From: Saccharopolyspora galaxeae
Lineage (GTDB): Bacteria; Actinomycetota; Actinomycetes; Mycobacteriales; Pseudonocardiaceae
NCBI RefSeq assembly: GCF_016526145.1
Contig: NZ_JADDUE010000002.1
Coordinates: 513,121 to 577,120, forward strand
Direction of reading: 5' to 3'
Length of the DNA stretch: 64,000 nt
Positions 54,480 to 64,000 of the stretch are shown in pieces (positions within the stretch are counted from its first letter, which is position 1; each line of letters starts with the position of its first letter). The position numbers and the translations under genes are program-made. The notes beneath the pieces were generated by a model. It had not been told where the DNA came from, did not search any database, and saw only the letters and a list, made by a program, of their open reading frames with translations.

Positions 54480-54572
54480 GAGGTCGGTCCTCTCGTGCGT
54501 CGGAGTCGGTGTGCGCCCGACTGTTCAAGTACTGCCTGGCTCGGCGGGTCTGCGCTGACCTCATGTTCAAAA

Positions 54573-54586
54573 GAGAACATGTTCCA
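54573..54586. promoter_or_regulatory. KstR-like operator at kstR (one mismatch)
   Basis: GAGAACATGTTCCA departs from TNNAACNNGTTNNA only at the first base. It lies 94 bases upstream of kstR, as expected for autoregulation. Confidence 0.6.
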
Positions 54587-54656
54587 CTCTACCCGTTGCG
54601 TGCCGCGGCGGCTGCAACACCTGTCTCGGAACCCTTGTTCGGTGTGGTCGTTGCAT

Positions 54657-54825
54657 GTCTCGAAGCGGCGAAGCCGCTTGCACCACCTATGCAACCGGCA
54701 CCGCCGCGGGTTCTCAGGTGTCTGCTCGCGAGGACAGCTCCGACGCCTAGTAGGGCGCTACTTCAGGAGGAGATCCCGCAGCGAACAGGCGCCTGAGGTT
54801 CCGCCAAGCGACCAGCTACGCAAAG
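54657..54825 (+). repeat. Divergent structured repeat, copy D
   Basis: Copy D has the same order of elements as copies A and B but much diverged sequence. The 5' hairpin is AAGCGGC-GAA-GCCGCTT (54663-54679), and the long stem CTCAGGTGTCTG (54713-54724) pairs with CAGGCGCCTGAG (54786-54797) using two G-U pairs. The cap hairpin is AGTAG-GGCG-CTACT (54749-54762). Unpaired landmarks ACCGGCACCGC, CGCGAGGACAG, GATCCCGCAGCGA and TACGCAAA are kept. It lies in the leader of the glycosyltransferase operon, same strand. Confidence 0.75.
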
Positions 54826-54859
54826 CGAGCACCGGGACTGTGACTCAGGAGGTGAGCTC

Positions 54860-56110
54860 GTGCGAATAGCTCTTTTGTCCTATCGGAGCAAGCCGCACGT
54901 CGGCGGGCAGGGCGTCTACGTCCGGAACCTGAGCCGGGAACTGGCCGGGCTCGGGCACCGCGTCGAGGTCTTCTCCGGCCCGCCGTACCCGGAGCTGGAT
55001 CCGGGCGTCGAGCTCACCAAGGTGCCCAGCCTGGACCTGTACCGGGATCCGGACCCGTTCCGCACCCCGCACTGGCGCGAGTTCCGGGACTCCACCGACG
55101 TGCTCGAACTCGCGACCATGTGGTCGGCGGGCTTCCCGGAGCCGCTGACGTTCACGCTGCGCGCGGCGAAGCTGCTGCGCGAGCGGGCGTCGGAGTTCGA
55201 CGTGGTGCACGACAACCAGTCCCTCGGCTACGGCCTGCTCGCCCTGCGCAAGGCGGGATTGCCGCTGGTGGCGACGGTGCACCACCCGATCACGCACGAT
55301 CGGCGGCTGGAGCTGGCCGCCACCAAGGGCTGGCGCAAGCTCGGCGTCCGCCGGTGGTACGGCTTCCTGCGGATGCAGCGCCGGGTCGTGCAGCGCATTC
55401 CCGAGCTGCTGACCGTCTCCGAATCCTCGGCCCGCGACATCGTCGAGGACTTCCGCGTGCGCCCGGACCGGCTGCGGGTGGTGCCGCTCGGCGTCGATCA
55501 CGAGGTGTTCGAGCCGCCGCAGACGCCGCGGGTTCCGGGCCGGATCGTGGCGATGGCCAGCGCGGACACCCCGCTGAAGGGCATCGGCACGCTGCTGGAA
55601 GCGGTGGCGAAGCTGCGCACCGAGCGGGAAGTGGAGCTGGTGCTGGTGGCCGACCCGACGCCGGGCGGCCCGACCGATCGGCTGATCGACGAACTCGGCA
55701 TCCAGGACGCGGTGCGCACGGTCAGCGGCATCAGCGACGAGGAGCTCGCCGCGCTGCTCGGTTCGGCGGAGATCGCGTGCGTTCCGTCGCTGTACGAGGG
55801 CTTTTCGCTGCCCACCGTGGAATCCATGGCCTGCGCGACACCGCTGGTGGTCAGCCGCGCGGGCGCGATCCCGGAGGTGGTCGGACCGGACGGGGAGTGC
55901 GCCGACCTGGTACCGCCCGGCGACGCGGAAGCGCTGGCAGGGGCGCTCGGCGCGCAGTTCGACGATCCGGCGCGCAGGCGGCGGCTGGGGGCCTCCGGCA
56001 GGCGCCGGGTGCTGAGCCGGTATAGCTGGGCTTCGGTGGCCGCGGCCACCGCGGAGTGTTACGCAGAAGCGGTTGAAGCGGGAACGGAAATGGCGGCTGA
56101 CCAGTGCTGA
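54860..56110 (+). CDS. GT4-type glycosyltransferase
   Basis: The 416-residue GT-B retaining glycosyltransferase has an N-terminal ALLSYRSKPHVGGQGVYVRNLSREL and the donor-site E-x7-E motif in YEGFSLPTVESMACATPLVVS near residue 312. No membrane segment is present, so it is cytosolic. It transfers a sugar to an unknown acceptor, perhaps the lipid handled by the two genes that follow. AGGAGGTGA precedes the GTG. The end overlaps the methyltransferase start by 7 bases. Confidence 0.87.
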   Translation: MRIALLSYRSKPHVGGQGVYVRNLSRELAGLGHRVEVFSGPPYPELDPGVELTKVPSLDLYRDPDPFRTPHWREFRDSTDVLELATMWSAGFPEPLTFTLRAAKLLRERASEFDVVHDNQSLGYGLLALRKAGLPLVATVHHPITHDRRLELAATKGWRKLGVRRWYGFLRMQRRVVQRIPELLTVSESSARDIVEDFRVRPDRLRVVPLGVDHEVFEPPQTPRVPGRIVAMASADTPLKGIGTLLEAVAKLRTEREVELVLVADPTPGGPTDRLIDELGIQDAVRTVSGISDEELAALLGSAEIACVPSLYEGFSLPTVESMACATPLVVSRAGAIPEVVGPDGECADLVPPGDAEALAGALGAQFDDPARRRRLGASGRRRVLSRYSWASVAAATAECYAEAVEAGTEMAADQC

Positions 56111-56841
56111 CGGTGAATTTCGAACTGCTCGGGGTGCGTGCGGGGCAGCGGGTGCTCGACCTCGGGTGCGGTGCGGGCAGGCACGCTTTCGAGTGCTACC
56201 GGCGCGGTGCGGACGTGGTGGCGTTCGACCAGGACGCCGAGGCGCTGACCGAGGTCAAGACGATGTTCGGGGCGATGGAAGCGGGCGGTGAAGCGCCCGA
56301 GGGCGCGACCGCGACCACCGTCACCGGCGACGCGCTCGCCCTGCAGTTCCCGGACGACCACTTCGACCACGTGATCGCCTCCGAGATCCTGGAGCACATC
56401 CCGCAGGACTGGCGGGTGATGAGCGAACTGGTGCGGGTGGTCAAGCCCGGCGGCCGGGTCGTGGTGACCGTGCCGCGCTGGTTCCCGGAGCGGGTGTGCT
56501 GGGCGCTGTCCGACGACTACCACCAGGCCGAAGGCGGCCACGTGCGGATCTACCGGCGCGAGCAGCTGGTCGAGCGGCTGCGGATCGCCGGTCTGAAACC
56601 GGTGCACCACCACTACGCGCACGCGCTGCACGCGCCGTTCTGGTGGTTGAAGTGCGCGGTCGGGGTGGATCGCGAAGATCACCCGCTGCCGAAGCTCTAC
56701 CACAAGCTGCTGGTGTGGGACCTGATGAGCAAGCCGTGGGTGACGCGGGCGGCCGAGCAGGCGCTGGACCCGTTCCTCGGCAAGAGCCTCGCGGTCTACC
56801 TGTACAAACCCCGGCACGAATCGGACCTCGGCGGTGTCTGA
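56104..56841 (+). CDS. Class I SAM-dependent methyltransferase
   Basis: The 245-residue methyltransferase has VLDLGCGAGRHAFECYRRGADVVAFDQD (motif I and acidic loop) and an ASEILEHIPQDWRVMSELVRVVKPGG block of the UbiE/Methyltransf_11 type. A C-terminal half with HALHAPFWWLKCAVG is characteristic of the Rv0224c-like family. It probably methylates a lipid or glycolipid intermediate. Overlaps on both sides tie it to the glycosyltransferase and the cyclase-like gene. Confidence 0.85.
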   Translation: MLTVNFELLGVRAGQRVLDLGCGAGRHAFECYRRGADVVAFDQDAEALTEVKTMFGAMEAGGEAPEGATATTVTGDALALQFPDDHFDHVIASEILEHIPQDWRVMSELVRVVKPGGRVVVTVPRWFPERVCWALSDDYHQAEGGHVRIYRREQLVERLRIAGLKPVHHHYAHALHAPFWWLKCAVGVDREDHPLPKLYHKLLVWDLMSKPWVTRAAEQALDPFLGKSLAVYLYKPRHESDLGGV

Positions 56842-57910
56842 GCCGCCCGCGGTCGACGGGGTGCTCTCGGCGGCGGATGCGCTGGCGACCGCCCGGTCCA
56901 TCGCCGCGGTGCAGGAGCGCTCCGGTGCGGTGCCGTGGTTCCACGGCGGGCACGTGGACCCGTGGGACCACGTCGAGTCGGCGATGGCGCTGTCCGCGGC
57001 GGGTCTGCTGTCCGAGGCCGAACGCGCCTACGACTGGCTGCGCCGCACGCAGCGCCGGGACGGTTCCTGGCCGCTGCGGGTGCGGGCCGGTGTGGTCGAG
57101 GACGCCGCCGCCGACACGAACTTCTGCGCGTACCCGGCGGTGGGGGTGTGGCACCACTTCCGGATCACCCGCGACGAGCGGTTCGCCGAGCGCATGTGGC
57201 CGGTGGTGCGCCGGGCGATCGATTTCGTGCTCGGCTTGCAACGCGACCGCGGCGAGATCGACTGGGCGCGCGGCGCGGGCGGTTCCGCGATTGGTGAGGC
57301 GCTGCTGGCGGGTTCCTCCAGCATTCATCACAGCCTGGTGTGCGCCCTCGAGCTGGCCGTGCACTTCGGGTGCGCGCAACCGGACTGGGAGGTGGCGCTG
57401 GACCGGCTCGCGCACGCGCTGCGGCACCACCCGGAGGCGTTCGCGGAGAAGGACCGCTACGCCATGGACTGGTACTACCCGGTGCTGGCGGGCCCGCTGC
57501 GCGACGACGCCGGGCGGGACCGGATCGTCCGGCGGTGGCCGGATTTCGTGGTCGACGGGCTCGGCGTGCTGTGCGTGGACGACCACCCGTGGGTCACCGG
57601 CGCGGAGACGTGCGAGCTGGTGCTGAGCCTGGACCTGCTCGGCTGGCGCGAGCACGCGGTCGAGGTGCTCGCTTCCATGCAGCACCTGCGCGAGCAAGAC
57701 GGTTCTTACTGGACCGGGTACGTGCACGCCGACGGCAAGCGCTGGCCCGATGAGCGCACCACGTGGACGGGCGCGGCGGTGATCCTCGCCGCCGACGCGC
57801 TGTCCGGGGCCACACCCGGCGGCGACATCTTCCGCACCGGCGTGCCGCGCGCGGGCTTACCGGTCGACGACGGCTGCGGCTGCTCGGCACCGGTCCCGGT
57901 CGGCGAGTAG
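56834..57910 (+). CDS. Prenyltransferase/squalene-cyclase-like alpha-toroid protein
   Basis: The 358-residue protein of the terpenoid-cyclase/prenyltransferase alpha/alpha-toroid fold has QW-like repeats RTQRRDGSWPLR (near residue 74) and HLREQDGSYWTGYVH (near 290), plus AADTNFCAYPAVGVWH. The DxDD motif of squalene-hopene cyclases is not seen, so it is probably not a true cyclase. The ending GCGCS may bind a metal. It may act with the preceding GT and methyltransferase on an isoprenoid or lipid substrate; no product is known to me. Confidence 0.78.
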   Translation: MSEPPAVDGVLSAADALATARSIAAVQERSGAVPWFHGGHVDPWDHVESAMALSAAGLLSEAERAYDWLRRTQRRDGSWPLRVRAGVVEDAAADTNFCAYPAVGVWHHFRITRDERFAERMWPVVRRAIDFVLGLQRDRGEIDWARGAGGSAIGEALLAGSSSIHHSLVCALELAVHFGCAQPDWEVALDRLAHALRHHPEAFAEKDRYAMDWYYPVLAGPLRDDAGRDRIVRRWPDFVVDGLGVLCVDDHPWVTGAETCELVLSLDLLGWREHAVEVLASMQHLREQDGSYWTGYVHADGKRWPDERTTWTGAAVILAADALSGATPGGDIFRTGVPRAGLPVDDGCGCSAPVPVGE

Positions 57911-58166
57911 CCGCGACTTCGTGCGGCCGTTGCACCGGGTCGTCCAGTTCCGTCGCCCACTCCGGCGCGGCTGCGTCCGAGTCGCAACAGGACGGTGCGC
58001 GCTTGACGGGGTCGTGATCCCGGCGAGTTCGTGAAGCTGTCCGCCGACCCGGTTCCTTTGACATCGTGTGATCGGTTGTCTAGTGACAACAGGTGCACGA
58101 GCTGATCCGTGCTGTGGTTTCGCGGCCGTCTCGTGCCACGGGCGAGTCGAGGTATGGAGGAAGTTC

Positions 58167-58693
58167 GTGGAGCACAGCACGAATCGGCTGCTGACCACCC
58201 ACGCCGGAGCCCTGTGGAAGAGACCATGGTCGACCGGCCGCACCAGCCGGAGTCCTTCGCCGATCTCCTGCCGCGGAGCGTGGCGGGCGTCGTCGAGCAG
58301 CAGCGCGCCGCCGGTCTCGACGTGGTCAACGACGGCGAGATGGGAAAGCCCGAGTGGTCCTGGTACGTGACGAGCCGCTTGTCCGGTTTCGAACATCGGC
58401 CCGCCGAGCGCACCGAGGCGCTGAACGGTCAGGACCAGCGCGATTTCCCCGGCTACTACGCGGACGCCATCGAGAACGGGCTTTGGTACGGCAACACGAA
58501 CAGCCTCGTGGCCACGGCCCGTGCGCAGACGCCGGTGTGCACCGGTCCGATCGAGTACGACCCCACGCAGGTGCGCCGTGATATCGAGAACCTGCGCAGC
58601 GCGCTGCAGGGCAGCGACGCGGTGGAGGCGTTCCTCCCGGTGGTCGCGCCCGCGAGCGCGGCGGTCGGGCAGCGCAACGAGTACTACAGCTGA
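58167..58693 (+). pseudogene. Broken cobalamin-independent methionine-synthase-like gene
   Basis: The 5' part (EHSTNRLLTTHAGALWKRP) reads in one frame. After about 58215 the continuation (ESFADLLPRSVAGVVEQQRAAGLDVVNDGEMGK) is in another, so there is a frameshift. Homology ends at LPVVAPASAAVGQRNEYY, where a stop follows; intact MetE-like proteins of this class are around 370 residues, so nearly half is missing. Some actinomycetes use such paralogues for other methyl transfers. It is an inactive remnant. Confidence 0.72.
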
Positions 58694-59188
58694 CCGAAGG
58701 TGCCGCGTTGGCCAGTGAGCGGCTGTGGGGATCGCGGCGGTGCTCTCCTGGGCGGCCTGCCCAGGTTGATCAACGTACGGATCTCGCGGGCGGTAGCTCG
58801 TCGCCGGGATCGTGCGAGTCCGGCTCGGCGATTTACAAGTCGTATTGAGCGTTACTTTGTGAGAGCACTGCCACAAATGAACGTGCGAGCTTTTCGAAAT
58901 CGACGGCTCGGCTCGTGTTTGGTAACTACAAGCAACTCACCGTACTGTCGGCATTGATTCGCAGAAGTTATCGAATCGTTTTCGGCGATGTGTGTCTCGC
59001 CCTATTTCTCCGCCGCTTCCGTTGTCAGGATTGCCCTTCGCATGGTCGGGGTCCTGAAACTGAATCCAGCCGTTCCGCGCCGCAGCGCAGCGCGGTCCGT
59101 CAGAGCATGTCGACGTGGCCTGCCGCAGCGCGTTTTCACGGGCGGGAGTCCACGTCCGGAATGTCTGGCCAGGCGAAGGGAGTAGCAC
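58694..59188. other. Gap without recognised gene
   Basis: It holds a perfect hairpin CCTGGGC-GGCCT-GCCCAGG (58747-58765) just after the metE-like remnant. It then holds about 200 bases clearly richer in A/T than the surroundings (58820-59000), probably the lost 3' half of the remnant or a promoter region. I see no RNA gene in it. Confidence 0.5.
58747..58765. terminator. Hairpin after metE-like remnant
   Basis: There are seven perfect G/C-rich pairs around a 5-base loop, followed by TTGATC. It is probably the terminator of the GT-methyltransferase-cyclase operon or of the broken gene. Confidence 0.5.
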
Positions 59189-59536
59189 GTGAGCGACACC
59201 GACACCCCGAATCCGCACAGCAAGGACCTGGAACAGGCGCTGCGCGTGTTCGAAGCCAGATTGGCCGAGATCGCCCCGGACGGGCAGCGGCACGCGAGCC
59301 CGGACGCCGATGACGAGCGCCTGCACGAACTGCGATCGATCGTGATCCGCCGGGCCGAAGCGCTGCCGAGCGCCGTCTGGCCGCGCGCCAAGTGCGAACA
59401 TTGCACAGGACAACGCGAAGTCGAGGCGCTCCAAGCGCGCTACACCGATGGCGCCGCGGCGCCGCAATTCGATTCCCGCCCCCGCACGTGCCCGAAGTGC
59501 TGGGGGACCGGACTCACCTTGAACTGCTCCGGGTAG
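59189..59536 (+). CDS. Small zinc-ribbon protein
   Basis: The 115-residue protein is acidic and helical in its first 60 residues. It then has two CxxC pairs, Cys69/Cys72 (CEHC) and Cys101/Cys104 (CPKCWGTG), the latter like a DnaJ-type zinc-finger repeat. It probably binds zinc and a nucleic acid or a protein. I recognise no specific family. AAGGGAG precedes the GTG. Confidence 0.68.
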   Translation: MSDTDTPNPHSKDLEQALRVFEARLAEIAPDGQRHASPDADDERLHELRSIVIRRAEALPSAVWPRAKCEHCTGQREVEALQARYTDGAAAPQFDSRPRTCPKCWGTGLTLNCSG

Positions 59537-59552
59537 CGGCGCCGCGTTCGCT

Positions 59553-62522
<2,970 letters not shown>

Positions 62523-62529
62523 CTAGAAC

Positions 62530-62543
62530 TAGAACAAGTTTCA
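62530..62543. promoter_or_regulatory. KstR operator (perfect match)
   Basis: TAGAACAAGTTTCA matches TNNAACNNGTTNNA. It lies 32 bases before fadE28, so the fadE28-fadE29 pair has its own promoter. Confidence 0.75.
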
Positions 62544-62575
62544 TTTGGGATGGCTGGACGAGGCGAGGAGCCGGT

Positions 62576-63655
62576 GTGGAGTTCGCGCTCGACGACACGC
62601 AGCAATCCGTGCGGGACCTGGCGACCGAGGTGCTGAGCCGGGAGCGGGACCGCGAGCAGCCCGCCGATGCTGAAGCCGGTTCGCTGTGGAAGGCGATGGC
62701 GGCGGCGGGCCTGCTCTCGCTGGCGGTGCCGGAACGGCTCGGCGGCGCGGGCCTCGGTCCGATGGCCACCGGCGTGCTGCTCACCGAAGTGGGCCGGTAT
62801 GCGGCGCAAGTCCCCGCGCTGGCCACGCTGGCTCTCGGCGTGCTGCCGATCGCACGGCACGGCACGGAACAGCAGCAGGATCGCCTGCTGCGCGAAGCGG
62901 ACTCCGGGCAGATCCTCACCGCCGCCGTGAACGAGCCCTCCGCCCCGCTGCCGCGCGCGCCGAAAACGTTGGCACGGCAGGAAAAGGACTCACTCGTGGT
63001 GTCCGGTACGAAGACGGACGTGCTGCACGCCGATTCGGCGCGGGAAATCCTCGTTCCGGTCACAGTGGACGGTGGCGGCACAGCGATCGCCGTCGTGCGG
63101 CCGGATGCGGCCGGGCTTTCGCGGGAAACCGGCCCGATGTCCGGCGGGCGAGCCTCGACGTTGCGGTTCGAGCAAGTGCGGGCCGAACGGCTCGGCGAAG
63201 ATCCCGGGGCCGTGGCGGACCTGTACCGCTGCGCACTAGCGGGCATGTGCGCGCTCGGCGACGGCGCGGTGGGCGGCGCGCTCGACCTGACCACCGAGCA
63301 CGTGCGCACCCGCACCCAGTTCGGCCGCCCGCTGGCCACTTTCCAAGCCGTGGCGGGGCAAACCGCCGACATCTACGTCACCGCGCGCACGCTGCACCTG
63401 GCGGCGCTGTCCGCGTGCTGGCGACTGGCCGAAGGCCGCGATGCCGACGACGACCTGGCCGTCGCGGCCCTGTGGCTCGCCGAGGAGGCACCGGCGGCCA
63501 TGCACGTGGCCCAACACCTGCACGGCGGCGTCGGGGTGGATTCGACCTACCCGTTGCACCGGCATTATTCGCTGGTCAAAGACTTGGCGCGGCTGGTGGG
63601 CGGCGCCGGCCACCGCGTCGACGCGCTCGCCGACCAGCTCGCGATGGAGTGCTGA
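62576..63655 (+). CDS. fadE28: Acyl-CoA dehydrogenase FadE28 (ChsE2)
   Basis: The 359-residue ACAD subunit is like Rv3544c. VPERLGGAGLGPMATGVLLTEVGR, ALNEP-type AVNEPSAPLPRAPKT, TRTQFGRPLATFQAVAGQTADIYVTARTL and HLHGGVGVDSTYPLHRHYSLVKDL are the landmarks. In mycobacteria FadE28-FadE29 forms an alpha2-beta2 enzyme that dehydrogenates 3-oxo-pregn-4-ene-20-carboxyl-CoA. GTG 62576 has GAGGAG upstream. The stop shares one base with the fadE29 start. Confidence 0.92.
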   Translation: MEFALDDTQQSVRDLATEVLSRERDREQPADAEAGSLWKAMAAAGLLSLAVPERLGGAGLGPMATGVLLTEVGRYAAQVPALATLALGVLPIARHGTEQQQDRLLREADSGQILTAAVNEPSAPLPRAPKTLARQEKDSLVVSGTKTDVLHADSAREILVPVTVDGGGTAIAVVRPDAAGLSRETGPMSGGRASTLRFEQVRAERLGEDPGAVADLYRCALAGMCALGDGAVGGALDLTTEHVRTRTQFGRPLATFQAVAGQTADIYVTARTLHLAALSACWRLAEGRDADDDLAVAALWLAEEAPAAMHVAQHLHGGVGVDSTYPLHRHYSLVKDLARLVGGAGHRVDALADQLAMEC

Positions 63656-64000
63656 TGTTCATCGAATGCACCGAACAGCAGGAGGCGCTGCGCGCGCAGC
63701 TGCGCGAGTACTTCGCGGGCTTGATGTCGCCGGAAGAGCGCGCGGAGATGGCCGCCGACCGGCACAACGCGGTGTACCGCGAGGTCGTGCGGCGGATGGG
63801 CCGGGACGGCTGGCTCGGCGTCGGCTGGCCCGTCGAGTACGGCGGGCACGGGTTCGGCGACGTGGCCCAGCACATCTTCGCCAGCGAGGCGGCGCGCGCC
63901 GACATCCAGCTCCCGTCGGTCACGCTGCAAACGGTCGGGCCGACGCTGCTGGCCTACGGCACGCAGCAGCAGAAGGACCTGTTCCTGCCGAAGATCCTCG
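63655..64000 (+). CDS. fadE29: Acyl-CoA dehydrogenase FadE29 (ChsE1), cut by window end
   Basis: The first 115 codons are present: FIECTEQQEALRAQLREYF, MGRDGWLGVGWPVEYGG, LPSVTLQTVGPTLLAYGTQQQK. This matches the N-terminus of Rv3543c. It is the partner of FadE28 for dehydrogenation of the three-carbon side-chain CoA. ATG 63655 overlaps the fadE28 stop as TGATG. The gene continues beyond the window. Confidence 0.9.
   Translation, partial: MFIECTEQQEALRAQLREYFAGLMSPEERAEMAADRHNAVYREVVRRMGRDGWLGVGWPVEYGGHGFGDVAQHIFASEAARADIQLPSVTLQTVGPTLLAYGTQQQKDLFLPKIL

Overview
The DNA is very GC-rich, has actinobacterial codon use (many GTG and TTG starts, TGA stops) and carries a dense block of sterol-catabolism genes with close relatives and partly conserved order in Mycobacterium tuberculosis and Rhodococcus. 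The host is an actinomycete. Mce4 transport genes, XRE/DUF397 pairs and non-mycobacterial insertions point to the Pseudonocardiales, perhaps Saccharopolyspora; the genus is inference only.

Layout. (1) 0.2-12.3 kb: a side-chain module. It holds Ltp3 and Ltp4 aldolases with a DUF35 partner, two F420-type LLM oxidoreductases, an acyl-CoA ligase, the divergent pair echA19/fadD19, and a nitronate-monooxygenase-like flavoprotein. (2) 12.6-13.9 kb: a tiny acidic peptide gene coupled to a PIMT-like methyltransferase, a possible RiPP pair. (3) 13.9-23 kb: fadD17-fadE27-fadE26 divergent from a ferredoxin, an alcohol dehydrogenase, an Hsd4A-type SDR, an aldehyde dehydrogenase and another SDR. (4) 23.3-33 kb: a complete Mce4-type sterol importer operon, with its own ATPase at the head. 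(5) 33-37.7 kb: a small accessory island with a secreted protein, Cys-rich small proteins, an XRE regulator with two DUF397 proteins, a decayed regulator, a DinB-like protein and a membrane protein. (6) 37.7-52.5 kb: the KstR2 (ring C/D, HIP) regulon: fadE33-32-31 and an enoyl-CoA hydratase, fadE30-ipdF, kstR2, ipdC-ipdB-ipdA-echA20, two SDRs, a 3-alpha-HSD-like SDR and fadA6. (7) 52.8-64 kb: a metallo-hydrolase, kstR itself, a glycosyltransferase/methyltransferase/terpenoid-cyclase-like trio, a broken metE-like gene, a zinc-ribbon protein, another methyltransferase, then fadE34, fadE28 and the start of fadE29.

Regulation. Sequences fitting the KstR operator TNNAACNNGTTNNA (perfect or with one mismatch) lie in front of most side-chain operons and in front of kstR. 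Sequences fitting the KstR2 operator ANCAAGNNCTTGNT lie in the two divergent intergenic regions of the ring C/D block. Import (Mce4), CoA activation (FadD19, FadD17), successive beta-oxidation or aldol cleavage of the side chain, and ring C/D opening are therefore encoded together under two TetR repressors.

Non-coding structure. Two dispersed repeat families stand out. One is a roughly 200-base repeat (copies at 3417, 23123, a divergent copy near 54657 and a remnant near 49241) whose inverted segments change in a compensatory way, as expected of a structured RNA. The other is a 51-base palindromic element with eight full copies, mostly at gene 3' ends; in one case it supplies the stop codons of two convergent genes. 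I saw no rRNA, tRNA, CRISPR array or insertion sequence.
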